A stretch of 64,000 nucleotides of DNA from UBA11869 sp964544965 (lineage in GTDB: Bacteria > Pseudomonadota > Gammaproteobacteria > Eutrophobiales > Eutrophobiaceae). The stretch is taken from NCBI GenBank assembly GCA_964544965.1, contig CAZJED010000001.1, positions 1 to 64,000 on the forward strand, given 5' to 3'. Within the stretch, counting starts at the first letter, position 1. Each line of letters opens with the position of its first letter. Below the pieces are notes generated by a model. It saw only the letters and a program-made list of their open reading frames with translations. It did no database searches and was not told where the DNA came from. Shown piece after piece: positions 8,913 through 17,362 of this stretch. The position numbers and the translations under genes are program-made.

Positions 8913-11077
8913 AAATAAAAAAGGGCGGTAAACTAATAACGCTTATAGGGCTGTGTCTATTTATCTTCATGCTCTCATCGCTTTTAATGATGAGTAAAAC
9001 TCTGCAAAATTCAGAACTATTTGATCGTTTTTATTTGGGCCTACTCTTATTCAATACTTTGGGTCTAGTTAGCCTTAGTATTTTAATCGTACTAAATTTG
9101 AAACGTCTTATACGTCAATTAAAAAACCGAGTAATCGGGTCACGAATGACGGTTAGAATTGTTATTCTATTTTCATTGCTCTCTGTAACACCAGTTTTAG
9201 TAGTTTATTATTTCTCTCTAGACTTCTTGCATCGCGGTATAGATAGTTGGTTCGATTTAAGAGTTGAACAAGCACTTGATGATTCGCTTGAATTAAGCCG
9301 TCTTGCTTTAGATGTCAGAATGCGTGAGCTTTTAAACACTACAGAAAAAATTGCTGAAGAACTAGGAGAAACTGATGATTCAGAATTACCATTTTATATT
9401 AATCAAATTAGAGACCGAATTAATGCTAATGAATTAACTCTATTAACTAGAAAAGGCGTAATTCTTGTATCAAGTTCAAAAGATACAAAAAGTCTAGTCC
9501 CCAACACACCAGAAGAAACAATACTGCTTCAGTTAATACAAAATAATAGTTATATAGGAATAGATTTAATTAAAAATAAAGGTCTGATGATTAGAAGTGT
9601 TGTTAATCTGCCAACAACCGGTCTCAACAAAAAAGAAAAAATCGTGCAAGCATTATACCCGATATCAGAAAGAATGAACAAACTCGCTGCTAATGTTCAA
9701 ACATCCTTTATTGAATATCAAGAATTGTCGTACCTTAGAGAACAACTTAAATTTAGTTTTATAATAATATTAACCTTGGTTCTGCTTTTTAGTGTGTTTA
9801 GTGCAGTGTGGGCAGCATTTTATTCAGCTCGAACATTATCTGCTCCTATAAAAGACTTAGCGCAAGGTACTCGTGACATCGCAAAAGGTAATTATAATAC
9901 AAAATTGCCCATTCCAAGTAATGATGAATTAGGATTTCTTGTAGCATCATTTAATGACATGACAGACAAAATATCTCAAGCAAGAGACAACGCAAAAAAT
10001 AGTCAGAAAGAAGCAGAATCGCAACAAATTTATCTCGAAACGATTTTATCAAGATTGTCATCTGGTGTTATCGTATTAAATAAAGATGGGGAAATTGAAA
10101 AATCTAATATTAGTGCCGCCCAAATATTGCAAGTAGAAACTGATGTCCTAAATAAAAAAAATATCAATAATACAATAAATATATTGCCGAAGTTAACAAA
10201 CTTTTTTGAATGCATCTCAAATAATATAAGTGAAAAAAATGATGACTGGCGCGAACAAATAACTTTATCTGAAAAAACTGGTAATCAAATTCTAATGATA
10301 AATGGCTCGGCACTAACAGGGCCTAATAATTCAGTGAGTAAACATATAATAGTTTTTGATGAAATAACGGCTTTAGTTCAGGGACAACGAGATGCTGTTT
10401 GGAGTGAAATAGCTCGTCGCTTAGCACATGAAATTAAAAATCCGCTTACACCAATACAATTAGCTGCTGAACGACTAAGAAATAAATACCTTTTAAGCTT
10501 AGATTCAAATAATGTTGAAATGCTAGACAGAATGACAAATACAATAATCCAGCAAGTTGAAACAATGAAAGTGATGGTAAATGATTTTTCAGACTATGCC
10601 CGATCATCCGACTCTAAAAAAGAAGAAATAGAAATTGTACACCTACTGCAAGAAGGTGTAGATTTATTCAGTAATATGAACCATGGAAGTAAAATTGAAA
10701 TAGATATAAAAACTAATCTGCCAAAAATACAAGGTGACGAGAAAAAATTAAGACAAGTTTTAAATAATCTGTTAACAAACGCAGTAGATGCAAATGAAAT
10801 GGGAGAGGATAATTCACTAAAAATAAGTGCTAAAGTACTCAATATTGAGGATAATGAAATAATTGAAATACGAATAATGGATAGTGGCCCCGGGATAGAT
10901 CCGCTAGTTGAAAATAACTTACTTGAACCATATATAACAACAAAGGAGAAAGGAACAGGGTTGGGGTTAGCTATAGTAAAAAAAATTATTGACGAACACT
11001 CTGGAACTTTTTGGCTTGAAAACAATACAAAAGAAAATGGTGCATGTGCTGTAATAAGACTACCTATATATAGTTAA
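8909..11077 (+). CDS. ntrY: NtrY-type membrane sensor histidine kinase
   Basis: The sensor half of an NtrY/NtrX-type two-component system. The N-terminal membrane region has helices around residues 10-30, 40-65, 80-100 and 285-310, with a periplasmic loop of about 180 residues. HAMP (about 315-365), PAS-like (about 380-490), HisKA and HATPase_c domains follow. The phosphoacceptor is H507 in RRLAHEIKNPL. ATP-binding boxes NNLLTNAVDAN, DSGPGI and GTGLGLAIVKK are intact, so the kinase looks active. The chosen start is ATG 8909, which overlaps the DUF4390 stop (ATGA). A GTG at 8900 would add three residues. The signal is unknown; relatives respond to nitrogen or redox state. Confidence 0.9.
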   Translation: MKIKKGGKLITLIGLCLFIFMLSSLLMMSKTLQNSELFDRFYLGLLLFNTLGLVSLSILIVLNLKRLIRQLKNRVIGSRMTVRIVILFSLLSVTPVLVVYYFSLDFLHRGIDSWFDLRVEQALDDSLELSRLALDVRMRELLNTTEKIAEELGETDDSELPFYINQIRDRINANELTLLTRKGVILVSSSKDTKSLVPNTPEETILLQLIQNNSYIGIDLIKNKGLMIRSVVNLPTTGLNKKEKIVQALYPISERMNKLAANVQTSFIEYQELSYLREQLKFSFIIILTLVLLFSVFSAVWAAFYSARTLSAPIKDLAQGTRDIAKGNYNTKLPIPSNDELGFLVASFNDMTDKISQARDNAKNSQKEAESQQIYLETILSRLSSGVIVLNKDGEIEKSNISAAQILQVETDVLNKKNINNTINILPKLTNFFECISNNISEKNDDWREQITLSEKTGNQILMINGSALTGPNNSVSKHIIVFDEITALVQGQRDAVWSEIARRLAHEIKNPLTPIQLAAERLRNKYLLSLDSNNVEMLDRMTNTIIQQVETMKVMVNDFSDYARSSDSKKEEIEIVHLLQEGVDLFSNMNHGSKIEIDIKTNLPKIQGDEKKLRQVLNNLLTNAVDANEMGEDNSLKISAKVLNIEDNEIIEIRIMDSGPGIDPLVENNLLEPYITTKEKGTGLGLAIVKKIIDEHSGTFWLENNTKENGACAVIRLPIYS

Positions 11078-11085
11078 ATATAAAA

Positions 11086-12444
11086 ATGACTAAACGACAC
11101 ATTCTTGTTGTTGATGATGAACCGGATATTCGTAATCTGGTACAAGAGATTCTTGAAGATGAAGGGTTCAATGTAAAAGTTGCTGAAAATGCAATTATAG
11201 CTCGCCAATCTATTAAAAGTACTAAACCTGATCTAATTTTATTAGATATCTGGATGCCAGATGTTGATGGAATTACTTTACTAAAAGAATGGAAAAATTC
11301 ATTCAGTCAAGAAATACCGATCATAATGATGTCTGGACACGGAAATGTAGAAACAGCTGTTGAAGCGACACGAAGTGGTGCTTACGACTTTATAGAAAAA
11401 CCACTTTCTACTGCAAAATTATTATTAACAATTAAACATGCCCTAGAAACCTATTCATTAAAAAGTGAAAATCTAAAATTAAACCAAATTACAACTTTGA
11501 AACTTGAGCCTATCGGCAAAAGCTCAATAATTAATGAGTTAAAATCTAAAATATTACAAATTGCTAAACACGATGCAAACGTTTTAATGACGGGTGAATC
11601 TGGAACTAACAAGGAAATACTAGCAAGATATTTACATTCGCTTAGCTCTCGTACTGATAAGCCATTTATAACTGTAAATGCCTCAACACTCGATGAAGAA
11701 AACCCGCAAAAAAAGTTATTTGGATTTGAATCTAATGATAAAATTCAAGAAGGCTATCTTGATAATGCGATTGAAGGAACTTTATTTATTAATGATATTG
11801 GAGAACTTAATACAACGCAACAATCTCATTTACTTGATGTACTTAAAACAAAAAAATTCTCGCATATCGGAAGTTCAGAAGCTATTAGCTTAAATATAAG
11901 AGTAATTGCTGCAACACGCTATGACATAAAGTCCCTCATAAATAAAGGAAAATTTATCGATGAATTATATTATTTATTAAATATATTGCCAGTAAAAATT
12001 CCATCATTACATGAGCATTATGAAGATCTTCCAGAATTACTTGAATACTATGTAAATCAATTTATAGAATTAGAATCACTCCCATATAGAAAATTTAGTG
12101 TCTCAGCACAAAATCGTTTAAGAAGTTATAAATGGCCAGGCAATGAAAGTGAATTGAAAAATCTTGTCCAACGTTTACTAATACTAGGAGCGGAAGAAAT
12201 TATTAATGTTGAAGAAATTGAATCTTTTCTAGGAAAAATTGAAATACAGCAAAAACAATATAATACTGAAATATTTAATTTAAATCTGCCCTTGCGAGAT
12301 GCAAGAGAAAATTTTGAAAAAGCATATCTTATATATCAATTAGAAAAAGCAAATGGTAATGTTAGCAAATTAGCTAATGAGGTTGGTATTGAACGTACAC
12401 ATCTTTATAGAAAACTAAAAACTCTAGGAATTAATTTAAAATGA
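11086..12444 (+). CDS. ntrX: NtrX-like response regulator with degenerate AAA+ domain
   Basis: Partner of the preceding NtrY-type kinase. The receiver is intact (D9/D10 acidic pocket, phosphoacceptor D54 in LLDIWMPD, K105). The C-terminal Fis-type HTH is intact (about 415-450). The central AAA+ domain is eroded. Walker A reads GESGTNKE (170-177) instead of GESGTGKE. Walker B is FINDIGE (234-240) instead of FLDEIGE. The sigma-54-contacting GAFTGA loop is missing after LFGFES. The arginine-finger segment reads FIDELYYLLN (290-299) instead of FREDLYYRLN. It probably acts as a phosphorylation-controlled DNA-binding protein rather than a sigma-54 ATPase; this is inferred. It overlaps trkA by ATGA. 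Confidence 0.88.
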   Translation: MTKRHILVVDDEPDIRNLVQEILEDEGFNVKVAENAIIARQSIKSTKPDLILLDIWMPDVDGITLLKEWKNSFSQEIPIIMMSGHGNVETAVEATRSGAYDFIEKPLSTAKLLLTIKHALETYSLKSENLKLNQITTLKLEPIGKSSIINELKSKILQIAKHDANVLMTGESGTNKEILARYLHSLSSRTDKPFITVNASTLDEENPQKKLFGFESNDKIQEGYLDNAIEGTLFINDIGELNTTQQSHLLDVLKTKKFSHIGSSEAISLNIRVIAATRYDIKSLINKGKFIDELYYLLNILPVKIPSLHEHYEDLPELLEYYVNQFIELESLPYRKFSVSAQNRLRSYKWPGNESELKNLVQRLLILGAEEIINVEEIESFLGKIEIQQKQYNTEIFNLNLPLRDARENFEKAYLIYQLEKANGNVSKLANEVGIERTHLYRKLKTLGINLK

Positions 12445-13820
12445 AGATTATAATCCTCGGTGCTGGTCAAGTAGGTTCATCACTAGCCGCAAATCTTGTT
12501 AACGAGGATAACGATATAACTTTAGTCGATATTAACCCGTCTGCATTGCAATCAATTAGTGAACGTTTTGATTTGAGAACAATTACTGGGGTAGCATCCC
12601 ATCCTTCAGTGTTAGAGAAAGCGGGCGCAAAAGATGCAGAAATGATATTGGCTGTAACAAATTGTGATGAGGTAAATATGATTGCTTGCCAAGTTGCATA
12701 CACGCTATTCCACACGCCGACTAAAATTGCGCGTATTCGTGAAATTGAATACTTAAAAAATCATCCTTTGTTTGCTCAAGAAGCGTTACCTGTTGATGTT
12801 CTCATTAGTCCGGACAGATTAGTTACTGAACAAATACAGCAATTAATAAAACATCCCGGCGCCCTTCAAGTACTAGATTTTGCTGATGGAAAAGCCCAAA
12901 TGGTAGTTATAAGAGCTTCCTATAGCGGTGTTTTAGAAGGACTTTCACTGCGCGAATTAAAAGAAAAACTTAAAAATATAAACATAGAGTACAAAATTGC
13001 AATTATATACAGTAAAGGAAAACCAATAATTCCAAATGCTGACACTATCATTAAAGCTGATGACGAAATATTCTTTGTTAGTTCGCAAAAATCAATGAGC
13101 AATCTGCTGCAACATATTCGAATTAAAGATAAACCTCTTAAAAATATCATGATATCAGGAGGTGGAAATATAGGGTTAAGATTGGCCGAGTCATTAGAAA
13201 AAGAATATAAGATAAAGTTGTTGGAATTGGACCCAAAAAAAGCTTCTCATGCAGCAGAAAAGTTAAAAAATACTATTGTGCTAAATGGTGATGCTACAGA
13301 TGAAGAGCTATTAAATGAAGAAAATATAGATGATTCTGACGTATTTTGCGCCTTAACAAATCATGATGAGGTAAATATTATTTCTTCAATGCTAGCAAAA
13401 CGACTTGGAGCCAGAAAAGTAATGGCGCTAATAAATCGAGCTGCGTACGTTGATCTTGTTCAGAGTAATACTATAGATATTGCTATTTCACCACAACAAG
13501 CAACTATCGGTAGTCTGCTTGCTCATGTTAGAAAAGGAGATGTTGTAGTTGTTCACTCTCTAAGAAGAGGTGCGGCAGAAGCCATAGAGGCGATTGCACA
13601 TGGAAACGAATCATCGTCAAAAGTAGTTGGAAAGAAAATTCAAGATATAGGTCTCCCGCAGGGAACGACAATCGCTGCAATAGTTAGAGGAAATGATGTG
13701 TTAATGGCTAAGAAAAAAATGATCATAGAAACAAATGATCATGTAATTCTAATTGTATCTGATAAAAAACATGTAAAAAAAGTTGAATCATTATTCCAAG
13801 TGGATATTACGTTCCTATAA
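12441..13820 (+). CDS. trkA: Trk potassium uptake regulatory subunit TrkA
   Basis: The cytoplasmic NAD(H)-binding gating subunit of the Trk potassium importer. It has two RCK halves, each with a Rossmann domain (IILGAGQVGSSLA at residue 3; NIMISGGGNIGLRLAESL near 235) followed by a TrkA-C domain. The 459 residues match E. coli TrkA (458). The start overlaps the ntrX stop (ATGA), and trkH follows after 30 bp, so channel and regulator are made together. Confidence 0.97.
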   Translation: MKIIILGAGQVGSSLAANLVNEDNDITLVDINPSALQSISERFDLRTITGVASHPSVLEKAGAKDAEMILAVTNCDEVNMIACQVAYTLFHTPTKIARIREIEYLKNHPLFAQEALPVDVLISPDRLVTEQIQQLIKHPGALQVLDFADGKAQMVVIRASYSGVLEGLSLRELKEKLKNINIEYKIAIIYSKGKPIIPNADTIIKADDEIFFVSSQKSMSNLLQHIRIKDKPLKNIMISGGGNIGLRLAESLEKEYKIKLLELDPKKASHAAEKLKNTIVLNGDATDEELLNEENIDDSDVFCALTNHDEVNIISSMLAKRLGARKVMALINRAAYVDLVQSNTIDIAISPQQATIGSLLAHVRKGDVVVVHSLRRGAAEAIEAIAHGNESSSKVVGKKIQDIGLPQGTTIAAIVRGNDVLMAKKKMIIETNDHVILIVSDKKHVKKVESLFQVDITFL

Positions 13821-13850
13821 GCTAACATATATCAACAAGAGAAAATAATT

Positions 13851-15302
13851 ATGCAACTTGCGGTAATTCTTCGAATACTAGGTATTTTACTCTCTCTATT
13901 TAGTTTCACAATGATACCGCCGTTAATAATATCGCTTGTTACAAATGACGGCTCAATTACCCCATTCTTACTTGCATTTATAATTATACTTCTTACTGGT
14001 TTAGTCTTTTGGTTACCAGTAAAAAACTTTAAAAATGACCTTAGATTGCGCGATGGTTTTGTCGTTGTTGTTATTTTTTGGGTTGGTCTTGGAGTAGCAG
14101 GAAGCATACCTTTATTAATCTCAAAAACTCCGGACCTATCAATTACCAATGCTATTTTTGAATCAATTTCTGGGCTTACTACTACGGGAGCGACAATAAT
14201 TACAGAAATTGATAATCTGCCAAAATCAATTCTATTTTACCGGCAAGAATTACAATGGCTTGGGGGCATGGGTATTATTGTTTTGGCTGTTGCAATACTA
14301 CCAATGTTAGGTATTGGTGGCATGCAGTTATATCGTGCCGAGACACCGGGACCAGTTAAAGACACCAAACTAACTCCCAGAATTACAGAAACAGCAAAAT
14401 CGCTTTGGTATATTTATTTAACAATGACTATAGTATGCGCACTTTCGTATTATTTTGCCGGAATGAATTCTTTTGATGCTATTGCTCATAGTTTTTCTAC
14501 TGTCTCAATCGGTGGATTTTCAACCCATGATCAAAGTATTGGATACTTTAACAATAGCTTAGTAGAGTTCGTAGCAATGTTTTTTATGTTAGCATCTGGA
14601 ATTAATTTTAGTTTGCATTTTCTCGCATTTAAGAATGCAAATATCAAACCGTACCTTGGGGATGATGAATTACGTGTATATTTAAAAATATTACTAATTA
14701 TTTGCATCGTATGTTCCGGCTATAATGCGATCGATGGTGATTATGAAACGATAAAAGAAGCAATCAAAGATAGCGTTTTTCAAACAATATCAATTGCAAC
14801 AACAACAGGTTTCACAACAACGGAATTTCAAAATTGGTCAGGATTTGTACCGCTACTATTAATTATTTCCTGTTTCATTGGAGCTTGTGCTGGCTCAACT
14901 GGCGGTGGCATCAAAGTAATTAGGGCATTATTACTCTTTAAGCAGGGAATAAGGGAAATTAAACGACTTATTCACCCAAATGCAATTTTCACTATCAAAA
15001 TCAATGATAAGCCTATTTCAGAACGTATTATTGAAGCGGTATGGGGGTTTCTGGCTGTCTATGTTGTTGTATTTACAATCTTGCTATTAGCGCTAATGGC
15101 AACTGAAATTGATTTTATAACTGCATTTTCTGCATTATCGGCATGTATAAATAATCTTGGGCCTGGTTTAGGAGAAGTTAGCCAGAATTATTATACGCTT
15201 AGTGATTTAGCTAAGTGGGTTTTATGTTTTGCAATGTTATTAGGCAGACTAGAAATATTTACATTACTAGTATTGTTCAGCCCATCATTTTGGCGTCATT
15301 GA
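13851..15302 (+). CDS. trkH: Trk potassium transporter membrane subunit TrkH
   Basis: The inner-membrane pore of the Trk potassium uptake system. The 483 residues carry about ten hydrophobic helices. Pore-loop selectivity segments rich in T/G are visible, for example SGLTTTGATI (about 107-116), STVSIGGFSTHD, ATTTGFTTTEF and the GSTGGGIKVIRALLL gate region. It forms the channel controlled by TrkA, encoded just upstream. The stop TGA overlaps a TTG that probably starts the next gene. Confidence 0.96.
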   Translation: MQLAVILRILGILLSLFSFTMIPPLIISLVTNDGSITPFLLAFIIILLTGLVFWLPVKNFKNDLRLRDGFVVVVIFWVGLGVAGSIPLLISKTPDLSITNAIFESISGLTTTGATIITEIDNLPKSILFYRQELQWLGGMGIIVLAVAILPMLGIGGMQLYRAETPGPVKDTKLTPRITETAKSLWYIYLTMTIVCALSYYFAGMNSFDAIAHSFSTVSIGGFSTHDQSIGYFNNSLVEFVAMFFMLASGINFSLHFLAFKNANIKPYLGDDELRVYLKILLIICIVCSGYNAIDGDYETIKEAIKDSVFQTISIATTTGFTTTEFQNWSGFVPLLLIISCFIGACAGSTGGGIKVIRALLLFKQGIREIKRLIHPNAIFTIKINDKPISERIIEAVWGFLAVYVVVFTILLLALMATEIDFITAFSALSACINNLGPGLGEVSQNYYTLSDLAKWVLCFAMLLGRLEIFTLLVLFSPSFWRH

Positions 15303-15877
15303 TAAATAAAATTAAAAATAAGTGGAACAAATATTATAGTTCTAATATAAAAACACCTGCTCCTCCCTCAGAAGTTCTTTTTTTTAATCAACATCTTTTG
15401 CCGCCAAAAGGCGTTGCTCTTGATCTAGCTTGTGGGTATGGATCTAATTCAATATGTCTTGCAAATAATAAACTGAATGTTACGGCTTGGGATATATCTC
15501 AATTAGCACTGGAAGAATTATCTATTCGCTCAAAAGATTTGGGTTTAGTTATTAACTGTGAAACTAGGGATGTCTTACAATATCCGCCGGAACCAAACAC
15601 ATTCGATGTCATAGTTGTTAGTAAGTTTCTTGATCGTCAATTAATAAAACATATACGTCAAGCAATAAAACCTAATGGGCTAATTTTCTATCAAACGTTT
15701 ATGAAAAATAGAGTTGATAAATTAGGACCGAAAAATCCCAACTATCAATTAGATGGAAATGAATTATTAGAATTTTTCAATGATTGGAAATTAATTTTCT
15801 ACAGAGAAGAAGATAAAATTGGAAACTTAAAAATTGGGTTTAGAAATCAAGCAATGATAATTGCTCAAAAATTATAA
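15299..15877 (+). CDS. Class I SAM-dependent methyltransferase
   Basis: A small methyltransferase of unknown substrate. Motif I is ALDLACGYGSNSICLA (about residues 40-55), followed by an acidic residue after strand 2 (VTAWDIS) and a post-I segment DVIVVSKFLDRQLI. The likely start is TTG 15299, overlapping the trkH stop (TTGA) and giving 192 residues. A longer in-frame start at 15215 would lie inside trkH. The family resembles TehB-like or YcgJ-like methyltransferases. Position suggests co-transcription with trkH, but a functional link is not evident. Confidence 0.75.
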   Translation: MINKIKNKWNKYYSSNIKTPAPPSEVLFFNQHLLPPKGVALDLACGYGSNSICLANNKLNVTAWDISQLALEELSIRSKDLGLVINCETRDVLQYPPEPNTFDVIVVSKFLDRQLIKHIRQAIKPNGLIFYQTFMKNRVDKLGPKNPNYQLDGNELLEFFNDWKLIFYREEDKIGNLKIGFRNQAMIIAQKL

Positions 15878-15893
15878 TTTTTATTTTACAAAA

Positions 15894-16853
15894 TTAATTA
15901 TTTAAATCTAAAGTACCAATAAGATCAGAAATACTATCTAAATTATTTGCATCCAAATATTTTGTTATTCCCTCATTTAGTTTTGCACAAACTAGCGGTT
16001 CATAAAATAATGCTGTACCAATACCAATAGCAGTTGATCCGGCAATAATAAATTCAATAGCATCCTCTATCGTACGAATTCCTCCCTGCCCAATTATTGG
16101 TATATTATGTTGTTTTGCTACCTGATAAACTTGATGCACTTTTAATAATGCAATAGGTTTGATTGCAGGTCCGGATAATCCGCCTTGATTATTATCAATG
16201 ATAGGTTTACGTTTTTCTATATCAATCGCCATTCCTGTTATTGTATTTATAACAGCAAAACCATCGGTACCAGATTCAATACAACACTTTGCATTTTCTG
16301 TAATGTCAGTCTGGTTTGGAGACAACTTTGTTATCAATGTTTTCTTTGTTGCTCTTCTACAAACTTCAACAACCTTAGCTGACATAATAGGATCATTTCC
16401 AAATTCAACTCCTCCTTTCTTAACATTTGGGCAAGAAATATTAATTTCCATTGCATCAATTGGGGAATCATCAAAAATTCTCGTTATTTCTTCGTATTCT
16501 TTAATCGTCGATCCTGATAAATTTGCTATAAAACGTGTTTCTTCAAAATCAAGATTTGGTAAATACTCGTCTACTACTACTTTTGAACCGGGATTTTGCA
16601 GTCCTATTGCATTTAACATTCCCGAATAGGTTTCATAGATTCTATGAGGAGAATTGCCTATACGAGGTTCAAGTGTCGTTCCTTTTAGGCATATTGCGCC
16701 AACATCAGTATTAGAAAAACCATTAATCCGTGTGTACTCTTCCCCGAAACCAACGCATCCTGACAACAAAACTAACGGGGTATTAAATTCTAGACCGCAA
16801 AATTCAATACTAAGTTTTTTCTTTTGTTTCACATTCGAAGATATTTTTTTCAT
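15894..16853 (-). CDS. pyrD: Dihydroorotate dehydrogenase, class 1 (PyrDB-like)
   Basis: Oxidises dihydroorotate to orotate in pyrimidine synthesis, using FMN. The active-site base is C141 in INISCPNVKKGG, typical of class 1 cytosolic enzymes. The class 2 quinone-linked enzyme of E. coli has Ser in this position (SSPNT). There is no N-terminal membrane helix, and FMN-binding GGIRT and GTALFY motifs are near the C terminus. The protein has 319 residues. No pyrK electron-transfer subunit is adjacent, so the electron acceptor is open. It diverges from trmL across only 35 bp. Confidence 0.88.
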   Translation of the reverse strand: MKKISSNVKQKKKLSIEFCGLEFNTPLVLLSGCVGFGEEYTRINGFSNTDVGAICLKGTTLEPRIGNSPHRIYETYSGMLNAIGLQNPGSKVVVDEYLPNLDFEETRFIANLSGSTIKEYEEITRIFDDSPIDAMEINISCPNVKKGGVEFGNDPIMSAKVVEVCRRATKKTLITKLSPNQTDITENAKCCIESGTDGFAVINTITGMAIDIEKRKPIIDNNQGGLSGPAIKPIALLKVHQVYQVAKQHNIPIIGQGGIRTIEDAIEFIIAGSTAIGIGTALFYEPLVCAKLNEGITKYLDANNLDSISDLIGTLDLNN

Positions 16854-16888
16854 ATTGATTATTATTTTTCAAATATTAAAATTAGCCT

Positions 16889-17350
16889 ATGCTTAATGTT
16901 GTTCTATTTGAACCAGAAATTCCACCAAATACTGGAAATATTATACGTCTTTGTGCTAATACAGGAGCAAAATTACATTTGATCCACCCTCTTGGTTTCA
17001 AAATAAATGCGAAAGAGCTTCGTCGTGCTGGATTAGATTATATCGATTGGTCGATTGTTTATCATTATAATAATTATGATGACTATATTGAAAAAAATGG
17101 TTCTGATTCTCTTTATGCTATATCGACAAAAGGGAAAAGATATTATTCGGATTGTAATTTTACTGAAAATGATAGTTTTATATTCGGCCCAGAAACACGA
17201 GGTCTGCCAAAAAAAATACTAGAGAAATTTGCGACTGAAAAAATCTTAAAAATTCCAATGCTAGAAAATAGTAGATCTCTAAATCTATCAAATGCAGTAA
17301 GTATTATTATTTACGAAGCCTGGAAAAAAAACAGTTTTAAAAATGTCTAG
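16889..17350 (+). CDS. trmL: tRNA (cytidine/uridine-34-2'-O)-methyltransferase TrmL
   Basis: Methylates the ribose of the wobble base in leucine tRNAs with SAM. It is a small SPOUT enzyme (153 residues; E. coli TrmL is 157). The start MLNVVLFEPEIPPNTGNIIR and HPLGF near residue 30 are diagnostic. The C-terminal trefoil-knot motifs FGPETRGLP and IPMLENSRSLNLSNAVSI bind SAM. The gene stands alone on the plus strand between pyrD and a convergent glycosyltransferase gene. Confidence 0.95.
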   Translation: MLNVVLFEPEIPPNTGNIIRLCANTGAKLHLIHPLGFKINAKELRRAGLDYIDWSIVYHYNNYDDYIEKNGSDSLYAISTKGKRYYSDCNFTENDSFIFGPETRGLPKKILEKFATEKILKIPMLENSRSLNLSNAVSIIIYEAWKKNSFKNV

Positions 17351-17362
17351 GGAACACTTGGA

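Noticed and set aside
15215..15298. Upstream extension of the methyltransferase gene starting at 15215
   Set aside because: It would overlap 88 bp of trkH and adds residues not typical of the family; the TTG at the trkH stop is a better start.
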